The notes under the pieces were generated by a model. The model was given only the letters and a program-made list of their open reading frames with translations, was not told the origin of the DNA and did no database searches. Shown piece by piece: positions 1 to 8,889 of a stretch of DNA of 46,085 nt (within the stretch, counting starts at the first letter, position 1; each line of letters opens with the position of its first letter). The stretch spans positions 1 to 46,085 of the forward strand of contig NZ_QUIV01000024.1 of assembly GCF_003480315.1 (NCBI RefSeq), written 5' to 3'. Both the position numbers and the translations under genes were made by a program. Source of the DNA: Clostridium sp. AM33-3 (GTDB lineage Bacteria; Bacillota; Clostridia; Lachnospirales; Lachnospiraceae).

Positions 1-56
1 CGGAGGCGGCTGTCAATTCGACATAATTTTCTTGTGATACTTTACCGTACATGAGC
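1..56. other. Terminus of a neighbouring IME-like element (partial)
   Basis: Bases 39-59 match bases 38625-38645, the right terminus of the inner element with its insertion flank, at 20 of 21 positions (ACTTTACCG, one variable base, ACATGAGC). A short AGGCGGCT block also recurs at a similar distance upstream of both. By analogy the GC at 55-56 would be the recombination core, and everything to its left would be the end of a second, related element whose body is outside the window. This is inference from one short match, and no gene lies in this stretch. Confidence 0.5.
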
Positions 57-176
57 ATTTGTTTCGTATTTGAAAGAACAAACTCACCAAATAAAAAAAA
101 CGATATTCGGGTGGGTTATTTTGTTATACCCTAAATTACCCTCTGAATTTGTTTTTAAATTTGGAGGGATTTTTTT

Positions 177-305
177 ATGTCCTTTTTTCGGGCAGTTATC
201 TATCTGCTCATACGAAGCAAAATTTATCAATACATAGCATATCAGAGAACGGCAGGAAACCAGTTAAAAAAATTTCTGCCAGTGCAACGGTACTTCTCAC
301 CTTGA
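177..305 (+). CDS. Possible 42-aa small protein, unknown
   Basis: An ATG follows GGAGGG by about nine bases and opens a 42-codon frame ending at TGA 303-305. The peptide begins MSFFRAVIYLLIR and ends with the basic, aromatic tail VQRYFSP. A good rho-independent terminator follows at 350-385, which fits a short transcript. I do not recognise the family. It may be a real small protein of the outer element or only a leader. Confidence 0.3.
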   Translation: MSFFRAVIYLLIRSKIYQYIAYQRTAGNQLKKFLPVQRYFSP

Positions 306-349
306 AAGTAGAAGTACAATCTCCATACAATAGAATTACTATTTCCTAT

Positions 350-385
350 AACCGTAAAGGTCACAGAGCCTTTGCGGTTTTTCTT
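350..385 (+). terminator. Rho-independent terminator
   Basis: The arms 350-360 and 369-379 (AACCGTAAAGG and CCTTTGCGGTT) pair over 11 positions with one G-T pair around an 8-base loop. A T-rich run follows to 385. It separates the possible small gene at 177-305 from the sigma-like operon that starts at 496. Confidence 0.7.
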
Positions 386-450
386 TTGTCGATTTTTGTT
401 GGAAAGTGCCGTAGGGCTGTTTCTGATATGCGGTGTCGTTCTCCGCCTCT

Positions 451-486
451 CCATCTGGATTTTTTACATTTCAAAAATTCAGATGG
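451..486 (+). promoter_or_regulatory. Leader hairpin beside the ribosome binding site of the first sigma-like gene
   Basis: CCATCTG at 451-457 pairs with CAGATGG at 480-486, and the stem extends inward through ATTTTT and AAAAAT. The 3' arm runs directly into the GGGAGG ribosome binding site (485-490) of the gene at 496. Folding would partly hide that site, so it may modulate translation. It is not followed by a T run and so is not a terminator. Confidence 0.4.
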
Positions 487-495
487 GAGGTATTT

Positions 496-1008
496 ATGGT
501 GAAATATGCACCAAGAAAGGTATATATCAGAGAAAGTGGCGGCTATGTGGAATTATCCTACACGGAGTTCTGCCGTTGCAGGGAATCCGACCAGACCTAT
601 ATGGACAAGCTGTTTATCCCCATTCAAGGCTGTCTGCTTGAAGTCGTGAGGGAGCAATACACAGACTTCTACCGTGACAAGGAACGGTGGCGTTATCTGC
701 AAAAATTAGATACAAAGAATAGACTGCTATCTCTCGACGGATTTACGGACAGCGAGGGGAATCCTCTGGACTTTATCACTGATGAAGCGGTGGACATTGC
801 AGAAACCGTTGTCAATGCGGTCATGGTGGACAGGCTGAAAGCCGCCCTGCCTTTGCTGTCGGATAGTGAACAGGAGCTGATACAGGCAATCTTTTTTGAC
901 GGACTTTCCGAGCGTGAAGTCGGGGCGAGGTTGGGCATAACCCAGAGCGTTGTAAACAAACGCAAAGCCAGAATCCTAATAAAACTAAGAAAGATAATAG
1001 AAAATTAA
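496..1008 (+). CDS. Sigma-70 region 4-like HTH protein
   Basis: This is a 170-aa protein. The start is ATG 496, six bases after GGGAGG; an upstream in-frame start at 433 lacks a ribosome binding site. The C-terminal third has a sigma region 4-type helix-turn-helix: an acidic helix followed by LSEREVGARLGITQSVVNKR and a basic tail. The N-terminal part begins MVKYAPRKVYIRESGGYVEL and is typical of regulators carried by clostridial mobile elements. I infer a role in activating element genes. It is first in a series of three related regulators (496, 1103, 1612), each followed by its own terminator or hairpin. Confidence 0.8.
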   Translation: MVKYAPRKVYIRESGGYVELSYTEFCRCRESDQTYMDKLFIPIQGCLLEVVREQYTDFYRDKERWRYLQKLDTKNRLLSLDGFTDSEGNPLDFITDEAVDIAETVVNAVMVDRLKAALPLLSDSEQELIQAIFFDGLSEREVGARLGITQSVVNKRKARILIKLRKIIEN

Positions 1009-1022
1009 AATTTAAGGCGTTC

Positions 1023-1065
1023 AGCCCCCTTGTTTTTTCCTTTGGGAAGATGAGGGGGCTTTTCT
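1023..1065 (+). terminator. Rho-independent terminator
   Basis: AGCCCCC at 1023-1029 pairs with GGGGGCT at 1054-1060, followed by TTTCT. It lies 15 bases after the stop codon of the sigma-like gene at 496-1008. Confidence 0.75.
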
Positions 1066-1102
1066 CTGCCCTCTCAATCAATTCTGATTGGAGGAAGTAA
1101 GA

Positions 1103-1528
1103 ATGGCATACAACCACGGACGGGAGGACAGGAAATGGCGTATCTGGAAAGAAGCGGAGGAAAAGCTGCTGCGTGAGTGCGGCGTTGATGAAGCGACCAT
1201 TGAGCAGATACGCATGGCGGACAGGGCAGACTTCAATTCCAACAGGCGGTTTTACCGATGGACGAATGACGTTGCGGAATATCTTGAGGACATGGCAGGC
1301 AGGGAGCGGCAGGCGGAAGTGGGTACGGTTGCGGAGTTACTGGAAGAGATTGAGAGCGAAAATCTCTATCAAGTATTAGTCACGGTGGACGGGCGTACCT
1401 TGAAAATCGTCCTGCTGAAAATGCAGGGGTATTCCACAAAGGAGATTGCCCCGCTTGTGCATTTGACGACTGGTGCCATCTATGCGAGGTTAGACCATCT
1501 GCGGAAGAAGCTGCGGAAAATTTTATAG
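1103..1528 (+). CDS. Sigma-70 region 4-like HTH protein
   Basis: This is a 141-aa protein. The ATG at 1103 lies eight bases after GGAGG; a TTG five codons upstream is in frame but overlaps that ribosome binding site. The C-terminus holds a helix-turn-helix (GYSTKEIAPLVHLTTGAIYA) and a basic end, like region 4 of sigma factors. The N-terminus is charged (MAYNHGREDRKWRIWKEAEE). It is probably a regulator of the outer element. It lies between terminators, so it may be expressed separately from its neighbours. Confidence 0.75.
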   Translation: MAYNHGREDRKWRIWKEAEEKLLRECGVDEATIEQIRMADRADFNSNRRFYRWTNDVAEYLEDMAGRERQAEVGTVAELLEEIESENLYQVLVTVDGRTLKIVLLKMQGYSTKEIAPLVHLTTGAIYARLDHLRKKLRKIL

Positions 1529-1562
1529 CTTCTAAAACAGCCTGCCATCCTGCGGGCTACTG

Positions 1563-1595
1563 GGTGAGGGATGGAAATCCCCTCACTCATTTTTT
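1563..1595 (+). terminator. Rho-independent terminator
   Basis: GTGAGGG at 1564-1570 pairs with CCCTCAC at 1580-1586, extended inward by AT pairs, and a TTTTTT run follows at 1590-1595. It sits between the second and third sigma-like genes, only about 16 bases before the start of the latter. Confidence 0.7.
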
Positions 1596-1611
1596 GCAGG
1601 AGGACAACAGG

Positions 1612-2086
1612 ATGGCATACAGGGTTAAGGCATACACGCTTCGGGAGGAATCCACGGAAAGCGGCACAAGGTATTTTATCAGCTTTAAGGACGGGCAGGG
1701 CAAATCCCACGAGTTGGAAGTGTCGGAACAGTTCTTTATGGAGTTTCGGCAGATGGAGCGCAGGAACAGGAATCTTTTCTAATGGGACGAGCGGCACAGG
1801 GAGTTTAACGAGGTATGGGACGAAACCCTTTACAGACGGGCGTTGCGTGTGCCTAAGAGCCTTGATGAACGCATGGTTGAGGAAGAACGGAATGAAACGC
1901 TCTATAAGGCGGTTGGGAGCCTTCCAGAGATACAAAGGCGGCGTTTCCTGCTCTACTACGAGTATGAGTTCAATTTTTACCAAATCGCCGCTATGGAGCA
2001 TTGCACCGCTTCGGCAATACAGAAATCTGTTGCGATTGCAAAGGAGAAAGTAAAGGCGGAAATTGAAGAAATATCTCCAACCGTGA
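1612..2086 (+). pseudogene. Broken sigma-70-like gene: in-frame stop and probable +1 frameshift
   Basis: The ATG at 1612 follows a GGAGG site. The frame reads MAYRVKAYTLREESTESGTR and stops at TAA 1780-1782. The same frame continues at once with WDERHREFNEVWDETLYRRA and a region 4-like HTH (YEFNFYQIAAMEHCTASAIQ), so the TAA most simply replaces a CAA codon. Near 2068 the open frame runs on for 90 codons into the next gene. Skipping one G there gives a short natural end, KYLQP then TGA at 2084-2086. Two lesions imply a dead gene. Alternatively, two short polypeptides are made, with re-initiation at ATG 1867 or nearby. Confidence 0.7.
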
Positions 2087-2197
2087 CCGACACCGCCCGA
2101 AAAAGAAATCTGTTTTTTATTTGTGTGGGATTGGCGGCATTACATACTCTCACTTTTTTCCGTGGGAGTAAATCTATTTTTAAGGAGGTCAACGCCT

Positions 2198-2284
2198 ATG
2201 TGCAACGAAAACAAAGACACCGCCCGAAAGGAGGAAAGCCATGCAGAAGTTACAGACAGTCAACGCCGAAACGCTCCTTTATGA
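2198..2284 (+). CDS. Possible 28-aa peptide overlapping the ATPase start
   Basis: An ATG lies eight bases after AAGGAGG and opens the frame MCNENKDTARKEESHAEVTD, ending at TGA 2282-2284. It overlaps the first 44 bases of the ATPase gene, whose own GGAGG lies within it. Such an arrangement would couple translation of the two. I recognise no family, and the strong ribosome binding site is the main support. Confidence 0.35.
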   Translation: MCNENKDTARKEESHAEVTDSQRRNAPL

Positions 2285-3266
2285 ACCGCTTGAGAAACCA
2301 TCCTTTGTGGTGGACAGCCTTATCCCGACAGGCTTATCGCTGTTCTGCGGCTCACAGAAGATAGGCAAAAGCTGGCTCATGCTGAAGCTATGCTTATGCG
2401 TGTCGCAGGGAATCCCTTTATGGGATATGCCGACAATGGAGGGCGATGTGCTTTACCTCTGCCTTGAGGACACGTTCTGCCGCATACAGGACAGGTTATT
2501 TCGTTTGACGGACGAAGCAAGCGGGCGGCTCCACTTTGCCGTGGCAAGCTGCAAGCTGTCAGACGGTCTTATCGTGCAGCTTGAAGATTATCTGAAAGAT
2601 TACCCAGACAGCAGGCTCATTGTCATTGATACCTTGCAGAAAGTCCGTACAGCTTCAAAAGACAATGCCTATGCAAGCGACTATGGGGACATCTCCCTCA
2701 TCAAAGACTTTGCCGACAGGCACTCTCTGGCGGTCATTGTCGTACACCACATCCGAAAGCAGAATGACAGCGACGTGTTCAACAAGGTGTCTGGGACGAC
2801 AGGATTAACGGGGAGTGCGGACGCTACCTTTGTTCTGGAAAAGGAGAAACGTGCGTCTGACACCGCCAAGCTGTATGTGACGGGCAGGGACACGCCTTAT
2901 CAGGAATACACGCTGCGTTTCCGTGATTGCCGTTGGGAGCTTGTGGAGCGGAAAACGCAGGAGCAGCTTGCGAAAGAAACGATACCAGATGTCCTTTTTC
3001 GGTTGGTGGATTTTATGAGGGATAAGGAAGAATGGATAGGCACGGCAACGGAACTGTTAGCCGCTATGGGGGAAACGGAAACCATACCCACGGTGATTAC
3101 GAAATGGCTGAATGAATACCGCACCACATTTTTAAGCGAGAACCGTATCTGCTACCAGTACAGCCGCAGGAAAGACGGCAGGCGGATTGCCCTTGCAAGG
3201 AGGGCGGGTGACAGCGGTGATGGTGGTGACAGCGATATTAGGATACCCCCCTGTTACTGTCATTGA
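2241..3266 (+). CDS. RepA-type AAA/RecA-fold ATPase
   Basis: This 341-aa protein starts at ATG 2241 after GGAGG. The P-loop is GSQKIGKS (residues 37-44), and a Walker B-like strand RLIVIDTLQ lies near residue 125. A later VVHHIRK segment is typical of the AAA_25/RepA family of hexameric replicative helicases found on mobilizable elements. The C-terminal third probably contains a winged helix. The last 20 residues (GDSGDGGDSDIRIPPCYCH) are encoded by the first copy of the repeat family that fills the following intergenic region, so the gene end overlaps the presumed origin. I infer a role in replication of the circular form of the outer element. Confidence 0.8.
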   Translation: MQKLQTVNAETLLYEPLEKPSFVVDSLIPTGLSLFCGSQKIGKSWLMLKLCLCVSQGIPLWDMPTMEGDVLYLCLEDTFCRIQDRLFRLTDEASGRLHFAVASCKLSDGLIVQLEDYLKDYPDSRLIVIDTLQKVRTASKDNAYASDYGDISLIKDFADRHSLAVIVVHHIRKQNDSDVFNKVSGTTGLTGSADATFVLEKEKRASDTAKLYVTGRDTPYQEYTLRFRDCRWELVERKTQEQLAKETIPDVLFRLVDFMRDKEEWIGTATELLAAMGETETIPTVITKWLNEYRTTFLSENRICYQYSRRKDGRRIALARRAGDSGDGGDSDIRIPPCYCH

Positions 3267-3750
3267 CGCTTAAAGCCATGTAAAGCTGGCGGCTCTGCCC
3301 TGCGGGTGACAGCAGTGACGGTGGTGACAGTGATTTTAGGATACCCTGCCGCTGTCATCCCTACGGGAGAACACCCCGTAAACGCAAAATGCAGGCGTGA
3401 GATTTACTCGCCCTTTTCGGTCGTGTAAAACCACCCCTGCGGTCAGAAAAATCATTCCGATTTTTCCGACTGCGTTTACAGGGTGTAACACACTACACTT
3501 TGCCCTGCAAAGTCGTGTGCCAGACGTTCCCTCTGGACTCCCTTAAGGCAGGGCTGTGCCCTGCTATCCTACGCCTTACGGCTTCGGATAAAAGAATGGC
3601 GGCATGACGGTGACGGCTCTTGCGAGGGGGGTATCCCAAAAACACCGTCATCATCGACATGACCGTCATGCAGGGGGTGAGGGTGACAGTTGCGGCAGTC
3701 GGCAGGGGGTATCCCAAAACTGCTGTCACCACCGTCACCGCTGTCACCCC
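3206..3750. repeat. Repeat array, two direct and two inverted copies, around the oriT
   Basis: A unit of about 45 bp (GGGTGACAGC, a GGTGGTGACAG block, then GGATACCC) occurs forward at 3206-3251 and 3304-3346. It occurs as reverse complement at about 3626-3677 (more diverged) and 3705-3750. The outermost pair forms a long inverted repeat about 500 bp apart. Between them lie further short inverted repeats (GAAAAATC 3446-3453 with GATTTTTC 3459-3466) and the MobV oriT. Position between a replicative ATPase gene and a relaxase gene suggests a replication origin or relaxosome binding sites. This is inference. Confidence 0.75.
3484..3517 (-). other. oriT of the outer element, MobV-type nic site
   Basis: Read on the minus strand, a hairpin ACTTTGC-AGG-GCAAAGT (3513-3497) is followed by GTAGTGTGTTA. 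TAGTGTG/TTA is the nick sequence known for the pMV158 MobV family. The predicted nick is on the minus strand between the bases paired to 3489 and 3488. It lies 0.3 kb upstream of the MobV relaxase gene, as expected for this family. Confidence 0.8.
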
Positions 3751-3790
3751 AAAGGACGGTCACCCGCCGAAAGAAAGGAGGAATCCGCCT

Positions 3791-4756
3791 ATGCCTTATG
3801 CAATCCTGCGTTTCCAGAAACGAAAAGCGGGCGGCGTTGCGGCTTGTGAACGCCACAACGAGCGGAAGAAAGAAGCCTACAAAAGCAACCCAGATATAGA
3901 TATGGAACGCTCTAAAAACAATTACCATCTCATAGCACCACCAAAGTACACCTACAAGAAAGAGATTAACCGCATGGTAGCCGAAGCGGGGTGCAGGACA
4001 AGGAAAGACAGCGTGATGATGGTGGAAACGCTCATCACAGCTTCACCAGAATTTATGAACCAGTTACCGCCCGAAGAACAAAAAGCGTATTTCCAGACGG
4101 CTCTTGACTTCATTTCGGAGCGTGTTGGAAAGCAGAATATCCTCTCCGCTGTCGTCCATATGGACGAGAGAACGCCCCATATGCACCTCTGCTTTGTGCC
4201 GATTACGCCAGACAATAAGCTGTCAGCGAAAGCTATCTTAGGCAACCAGAAATCATTATCCGAGTGGCAGACCGCCTACCATGAGCGGATGTCCTCACGG
4301 TGGAATCAGCTTGAACGGGGGCAGTCCTCAATGGAAACCAAGCGGAAACACGTCCCCACATGGCTCTATAAATTAGGCGGCAGGCTTGATAAACAGTATG
4401 AAGAAATCGTGTCTGCCCTATCCGACATCAACGCCTTTAACGCAGGGAAGAAAAGGGATAAAGCGTTAGATTTACTCTCTGCATGGCTGCCAGACGTGGA
4501 GAAATTCTCTAAGGAAATCGGGAAACAGCAGGCGTATATCGACAGTTTGAAAGAGAGAATTGGGCAGGAATCAGACTATGCGGGGCGTATGCGTGATGAA
4601 AAGTACGAGCAGGAACTAAAGGTGCAGAAAGCGAATCAGAAGATATTTGAATTGCAGAGAACCAACGAGCAGATGGGGCGGCTGCTGTCAAAAATACCGC
4701 CCGAAGTGTTGGAAGAATTGCAGAAAAATCATAGAAGCAGAGCGAAAGAAAGGTAG
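3791..4756 (+). CDS. mobV: MobV-family relaxase (Mob/Pre)
   Basis: This is a 321-aa protein. I chose ATG 3791 because it follows AAAGGAGG and gives the canonical N-terminus MPYAILRFQK; the frame is open upstream only through repeat DNA. Motif RHNER has His22, which matches the catalytic histidine of MobM of pMV158. The metal-binding motif HMDERTPHMH lies at residues 123-132. After about residue 200 the chain becomes charged and probably coiled coil (QAYIDSLKERIGQESDYAGR). It should nick the oriT at about 3488 and lead the strand into a recipient, using a secretion channel supplied by another element. ParB follows nine bases downstream. Confidence 0.93.
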   Translation: MPYAILRFQKRKAGGVAACERHNERKKEAYKSNPDIDMERSKNNYHLIAPPKYTYKKEINRMVAEAGCRTRKDSVMMVETLITASPEFMNQLPPEEQKAYFQTALDFISERVGKQNILSAVVHMDERTPHMHLCFVPITPDNKLSAKAILGNQKSLSEWQTAYHERMSSRWNQLERGQSSMETKRKHVPTWLYKLGGRLDKQYEEIVSALSDINAFNAGKKRDKALDLLSAWLPDVEKFSKEIGKQQAYIDSLKERIGQESDYAGRMRDEKYEQELKVQKANQKIFELQRTNEQMGRLLSKIPPEVLEELQKNHRSRAKER

Positions 4757-4764
4757 ATATGTGA

Positions 4765-5619
4765 ATGAAGAAACAGGATTTTAAGGTGTTAAAGACCAAA
4801 GACTTGTACCCGTTCCCCGACAATCCGTTTCATGTGGCAGAAGATGAAACACTGTCAGAGTTAGCGGAAAGCATCAAGGAATTTGGCATTGTCACGCCGA
4901 TAATCACACGCCCGAAAGAGGACGGGGACGGTTATGAAGTGATTGCAGGACAGCGGCGTGTCCGTGCTTCTGAACTTGCAGGGATAAATACCGTGCCTGC
5001 GTTTGTCCTGCCCTTAGACCGTGACCGAGCCATCATCACCCTTGTAGACAGCAATTTGCAGCGTGAGAATATCCTGCCATCGGAGCGGGCGTTTGCTTAC
5101 AAGATGAAATCCGAAGCCATGAAGCGGCAGGGTTTCCGCACAGACTTAACCTCGTCACAAGTTGTGACGAAGTTGCGGACGGACGACAAGGTGGCACAGG
5201 GCTTCGGCGTGGGCAGGATGACCGTGCAGCGTTTTATCCGCCTGACGGAACTGATACCGCCGATTTTGCAGATGGTGGACGAGGGGAAAATCGCCCTCAC
5301 GCCTGCGGTGGAACTGTCCTTCTTGAAGAAAGACGAGCAGGAAAACCTCTTTGCCACGATGGAGAGCGAAGAAGCAACGCCCTCACTCTCACAGGCACAG
5401 CGGATGAAACAGTTAAGCCAGAGCGGGCGGCTTGACATGGATACGATATTTGCGATTATGACGGAGGAAAAGGGCAACCAGAAAGAAACCTTGAAAATCA
5501 ACACAAGCAAGCTGAAAAAATACTTTCCGAAGAACACAACGCCGAAGCAGATGGAGGAAACCATCATCAAACTTTTGGAGCGTGAGTTGCAGAGGAAACG
5601 CAACCGTGACAGCCGCTAA
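4765..5619 (+). CDS. parB: ParB/Spo0J-family partition-like DNA-binding protein
   Basis: This 284-aa protein carries the ParB N-terminal domain: a DNPFH segment near residue 20 and the CTP-binding type motif AGQRRVRASELAGI around residues 69-82. A KorB-like helix-turn-helix follows (VAQGFGVGRMTVQRFIRL). The tail is lysine- and arginine-rich. No ParA partner is encoded nearby, so it may act in regulation, relaxosome function or maintenance of the circular form rather than in a full partition system. It follows the MobV gene closely and is probably co-transcribed. No clear GGAGG precedes the ATG; the nearest purine stretch is GAAAGAAAGG. Confidence 0.9.
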   Translation: MKKQDFKVLKTKDLYPFPDNPFHVAEDETLSELAESIKEFGIVTPIITRPKEDGDGYEVIAGQRRVRASELAGINTVPAFVLPLDRDRAIITLVDSNLQRENILPSERAFAYKMKSEAMKRQGFRTDLTSSQVVTKLRTDDKVAQGFGVGRMTVQRFIRLTELIPPILQMVDEGKIALTPAVELSFLKKDEQENLFATMESEEATPSLSQAQRMKQLSQSGRLDMDTIFAIMTEEKGNQKETLKINTSKLKKYFPKNTTPKQMEETIIKLLERELQRKRNRDSR

Positions 5620-5664
5620 TCTTCTTTTTTCGGGAAGTAAATACAGAGAGTTGAGGTATGGAGA

Positions 5665-5895
5665 ATGAGAGAAATCCAGTATGAAATCGTAAAGGAAATC
5701 GCAGTATTGTCTACGGGCGACAGTGGCTACACAAAGGAAATCAATCTCATTTCATGGAATGGGAAAGAGCCGAAGTATGACATCCGCAGCTTTTCCCCGA
5801 ACCGTGAAAAGTGCGGCAAGGGAATCACGCTGAACGCTGATGAAGCGGCGGCACTCCTTAAAGCATTACAGAAAGAATTAAACAGCGAGGATTAA
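5665..5895 (+). CDS. YdbC/PC4-like single-strand DNA-binding protein
   Basis: This 76-aa protein resembles the small YdbC/PC4 family: an N-terminal strand (MREIQYEIVKEIAVLS), a central sheet with WNGKEPKYDIRSFSPNREKC, and a C-terminal helix (ADEAAALLKALQKEL). YdbC of Lactococcus is a PC4-like ssDNA binder, which would fit handling of the transferred strand. The next gene starts in the last base of its stop codon (TAATG), so the two are translationally coupled. Confidence 0.8.
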   Translation: MREIQYEIVKEIAVLSTGDSGYTKEINLISWNGKEPKYDIRSFSPNREKCGKGITLNADEAAALLKALQKELNSED

Positions 5896-6158
5896 TGGTA
5901 TCTGATTGGCAGGGCGGGGACATTTCCAAACTCTTCCCTGCCCTGTCTGGAAAGGAAGATTTAAGTATGGGCGAGGATAAGAAAGCAGATAAAAAGAGAA
6001 AGCGTATCGTGCCAAAAGCACCAGTGCAGATGATAATCAGCCGTGAATATGTCGGCACACAGACCGTTACAGAAGCGTTTGTCCCGATTATCTCCGAGGA
6101 TATTCGGAAGAAGATTGCCGAGGGCGACACCTTCGACAATGAGGGGCTGTCCGCTTAG
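5895..6158 (+). CDS. Conserved small basic protein of the outer element, unknown
   Basis: This 87-aa frame starts at an ATG overlapping the previous stop. A second start at 5967 has a better ribosome binding site (GGAAAGG) and would give 63 aa starting MGEDKKADKKRKR. The middle is lysine-rich and the C-terminal half (IISREYVGTQTVTEAFVPII) looks like a compact fold. I do not recognise a function. It lies directly upstream of the recombinase, as small accessory genes often do in such elements. Confidence 0.6.
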   Translation: MVSDWQGGDISKLFPALSGKEDLSMGEDKKADKKRKRIVPKAPVQMIISREYVGTQTVTEAFVPIISEDIRKKIAEGDTFDNEGLSA

Positions 6159-6212
6159 AATGTACGCAATGGGACATGAAAACAGATAGGACAGATACGG
6201 AGGTTTTACAGT

Positions 6213-6403
6213 ATGGCAGGAATCAAAGAAGAAAAGAAAATCTATTTAGTCGGCATTTATTGCCGCTTATCTAAAGACGATGGTACGGATAACGAGAGTG
6301 CGAGCATTGCGACACAGAAATCCATCCTCACGGATTATGTGAAAAAGCAGGGATGGCACATAGCAAAAACGTATGTGGACGATGGTTATTCTGGTACAAA
6401 TTT
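6213..6403 (+). pseudogene. Large serine recombinase of the outer element, 5' fragment
   Basis: The ATG at 6213 follows ACGGAGG. It encodes the start of the resolvase/invertase catalytic domain, with the nucleophile Ser20 in IYCRLS and the helix segment YVDDGYSGTNF. At 6404 the ICE begins, and reading on gives only VEVR and a stop at 6417-6419. Joining 6403 to 43189 restores NFQRPSFQNM and one frame of 619 codons including the stop. So this gene is reversibly interrupted rather than decayed. Confidence 0.93.
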
Positions 6404-6454
6404 TGTTGAGGTAAGATAACGATACCTTTTTTGCAGAGGGTGTTATCTTACCTC
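6401..6454. other. attL of the ICE with hairpin / possible terminator
   Basis: The core TTT (6401-6403) is followed by the arm GAGGTAAGATAACGATAC (6408-6425). Its inner part matches the right-end arm in inverted orientation. In addition GAGGTAAGATAAC (6408-6420) is repeated as perfect inverted copy GTTATCTTACCTC at 6442-6454, followed by TTTTT. This makes a 13-bp stem that could stop transcription entering the ICE from the outer operon and also stop the ICE recombinase transcript. Confidence 0.8.
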
Positions 6455-6467
6455 TTTTTGATGTATG

Positions 6468-8189
<1,722 letters not shown>

Positions 8190-8193
8190 CTAT

Positions 8194-8222
8194 ATTATAC
8201 CACATACCGCTGCCTGTGTCAT
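8194..8222 (-). promoter_or_regulatory. Promoter of the ICE recombinase
   Basis: Read on the minus strand, ATGACA (8222-8217) and TATAAT (8199-8194) are 17 bases apart, the -10 being preceded by TGTGG. The start codon lies about 50 bases downstream. The same TGTGGTA(T/C)AAT block occurs upstream of the inner element's recombinase. Confidence 0.7.
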
Positions 8223-8244
8223 GTATAAAATGTGAAGAAACGCC

Positions 8245-8412
8245 CTATTTCCGGGCGTTTGCGGGGTTCAGTTCCATGTCTTTGCGAATGAGTTTTTTTA
8301 TCTTTTTATCCAGTGTGTCCGTTGCGCGTTCACTTGCGGACGAACATACAAGGTAAGTAACTTTTCCTATTTTATGCTCCGTTGTGGTAACGGGCGTTTG
8401 GTTTTGCGTCAA
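8245..8412 (-). CDS. tnpW: TnpW-family small transposon protein
   Basis: This 55-aa protein starts at TTG 8412 after AAAGGGGG. It contains KIGKVTYLVCSS, then SERATDTLDKKIKKLIRKD, the pattern of the transposon-encoded TnpW family known from Tn4451-like elements. Its function is unknown. It sits directly upstream of the recombinase gene, as in the inner element, which has its own TnpW at 32648-32842. An in-frame ATG at 8472 would add a stretch that looks unlike the family. Confidence 0.75.
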   Translation of the reverse strand: MTQNQTPVTTTEHKIGKVTYLVCSSASERATDTLDKKIKKLIRKDMELNPANARK

Positions 8413-8889
8413 AGAAAATCCCCCTTTCTTTCGCAAACATATAATATAGTCTATGAATAGCAGCAAGTCCACTATTCAATAAAACAAAGGCTTTAATCGG
8501 ACGGTTATTAGCATAACCTCATGGGAATTTCACCCCGGCATGGTTCTCATGCCGCCCTACCCATTGCCTGCGACGCTCTTAACGCTCGGACTGTGGCTGT
8601 AAGGAAGTATCATTGTATATTCTGCGTGTCGTCGCCCGCAAGCCGCTACACTTGCTTTCCGGCGCGGTGTTGGTCGCTCGGCTGTCCGGGCGGGGATAAC
8701 CTCACCCGGATAGCGTCATGGCGCACCCGCCGTATGGCTCGGCGCAAAAGGAACGTATCCGATTTGCCCTATGCTGCGCCGCCGTTATCTTGCGCCGCTT
8801 TCTTTGTCAAGGTTCAGAATGGCTTTGCTGCCGCGTCAGCAGCGGAACGGAAAAGGGGGAGAGAGAAAGCGTCCCGCCGCCGCTGCGGT
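8413..8889. other. 477-bp gap without a recognisable gene
   Basis: I find no convincing coding frame on either strand; the open frames lack ribosome binding sites and family resemblance. Short hairpins are visible, such as GGCATG with CATGCC (around 8538-8554) and CCGGGCGG with CACCCGG (around 8688-8710). It lies between the HTH gene at 8890 and tnpW and could hold untranslated leader or regulatory sequence for the recombinase operon. Confidence 0.4.

Noticed and set aside
149..502. 117-aa frame on the plus strand at the left edge
   Set aside because: It crosses a clear terminator at 350-385, has no good ribosome binding site at its start and no family-like pattern; the shorter frame at 177 is a better candidate.
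3493..3928. Minus-strand frames across the repeat region (84 and 119 aa)
   Set aside because: They are open because of the repeat composition and lie over the oriT and the start of the MobV gene; no ribosome binding site or family resemblance.
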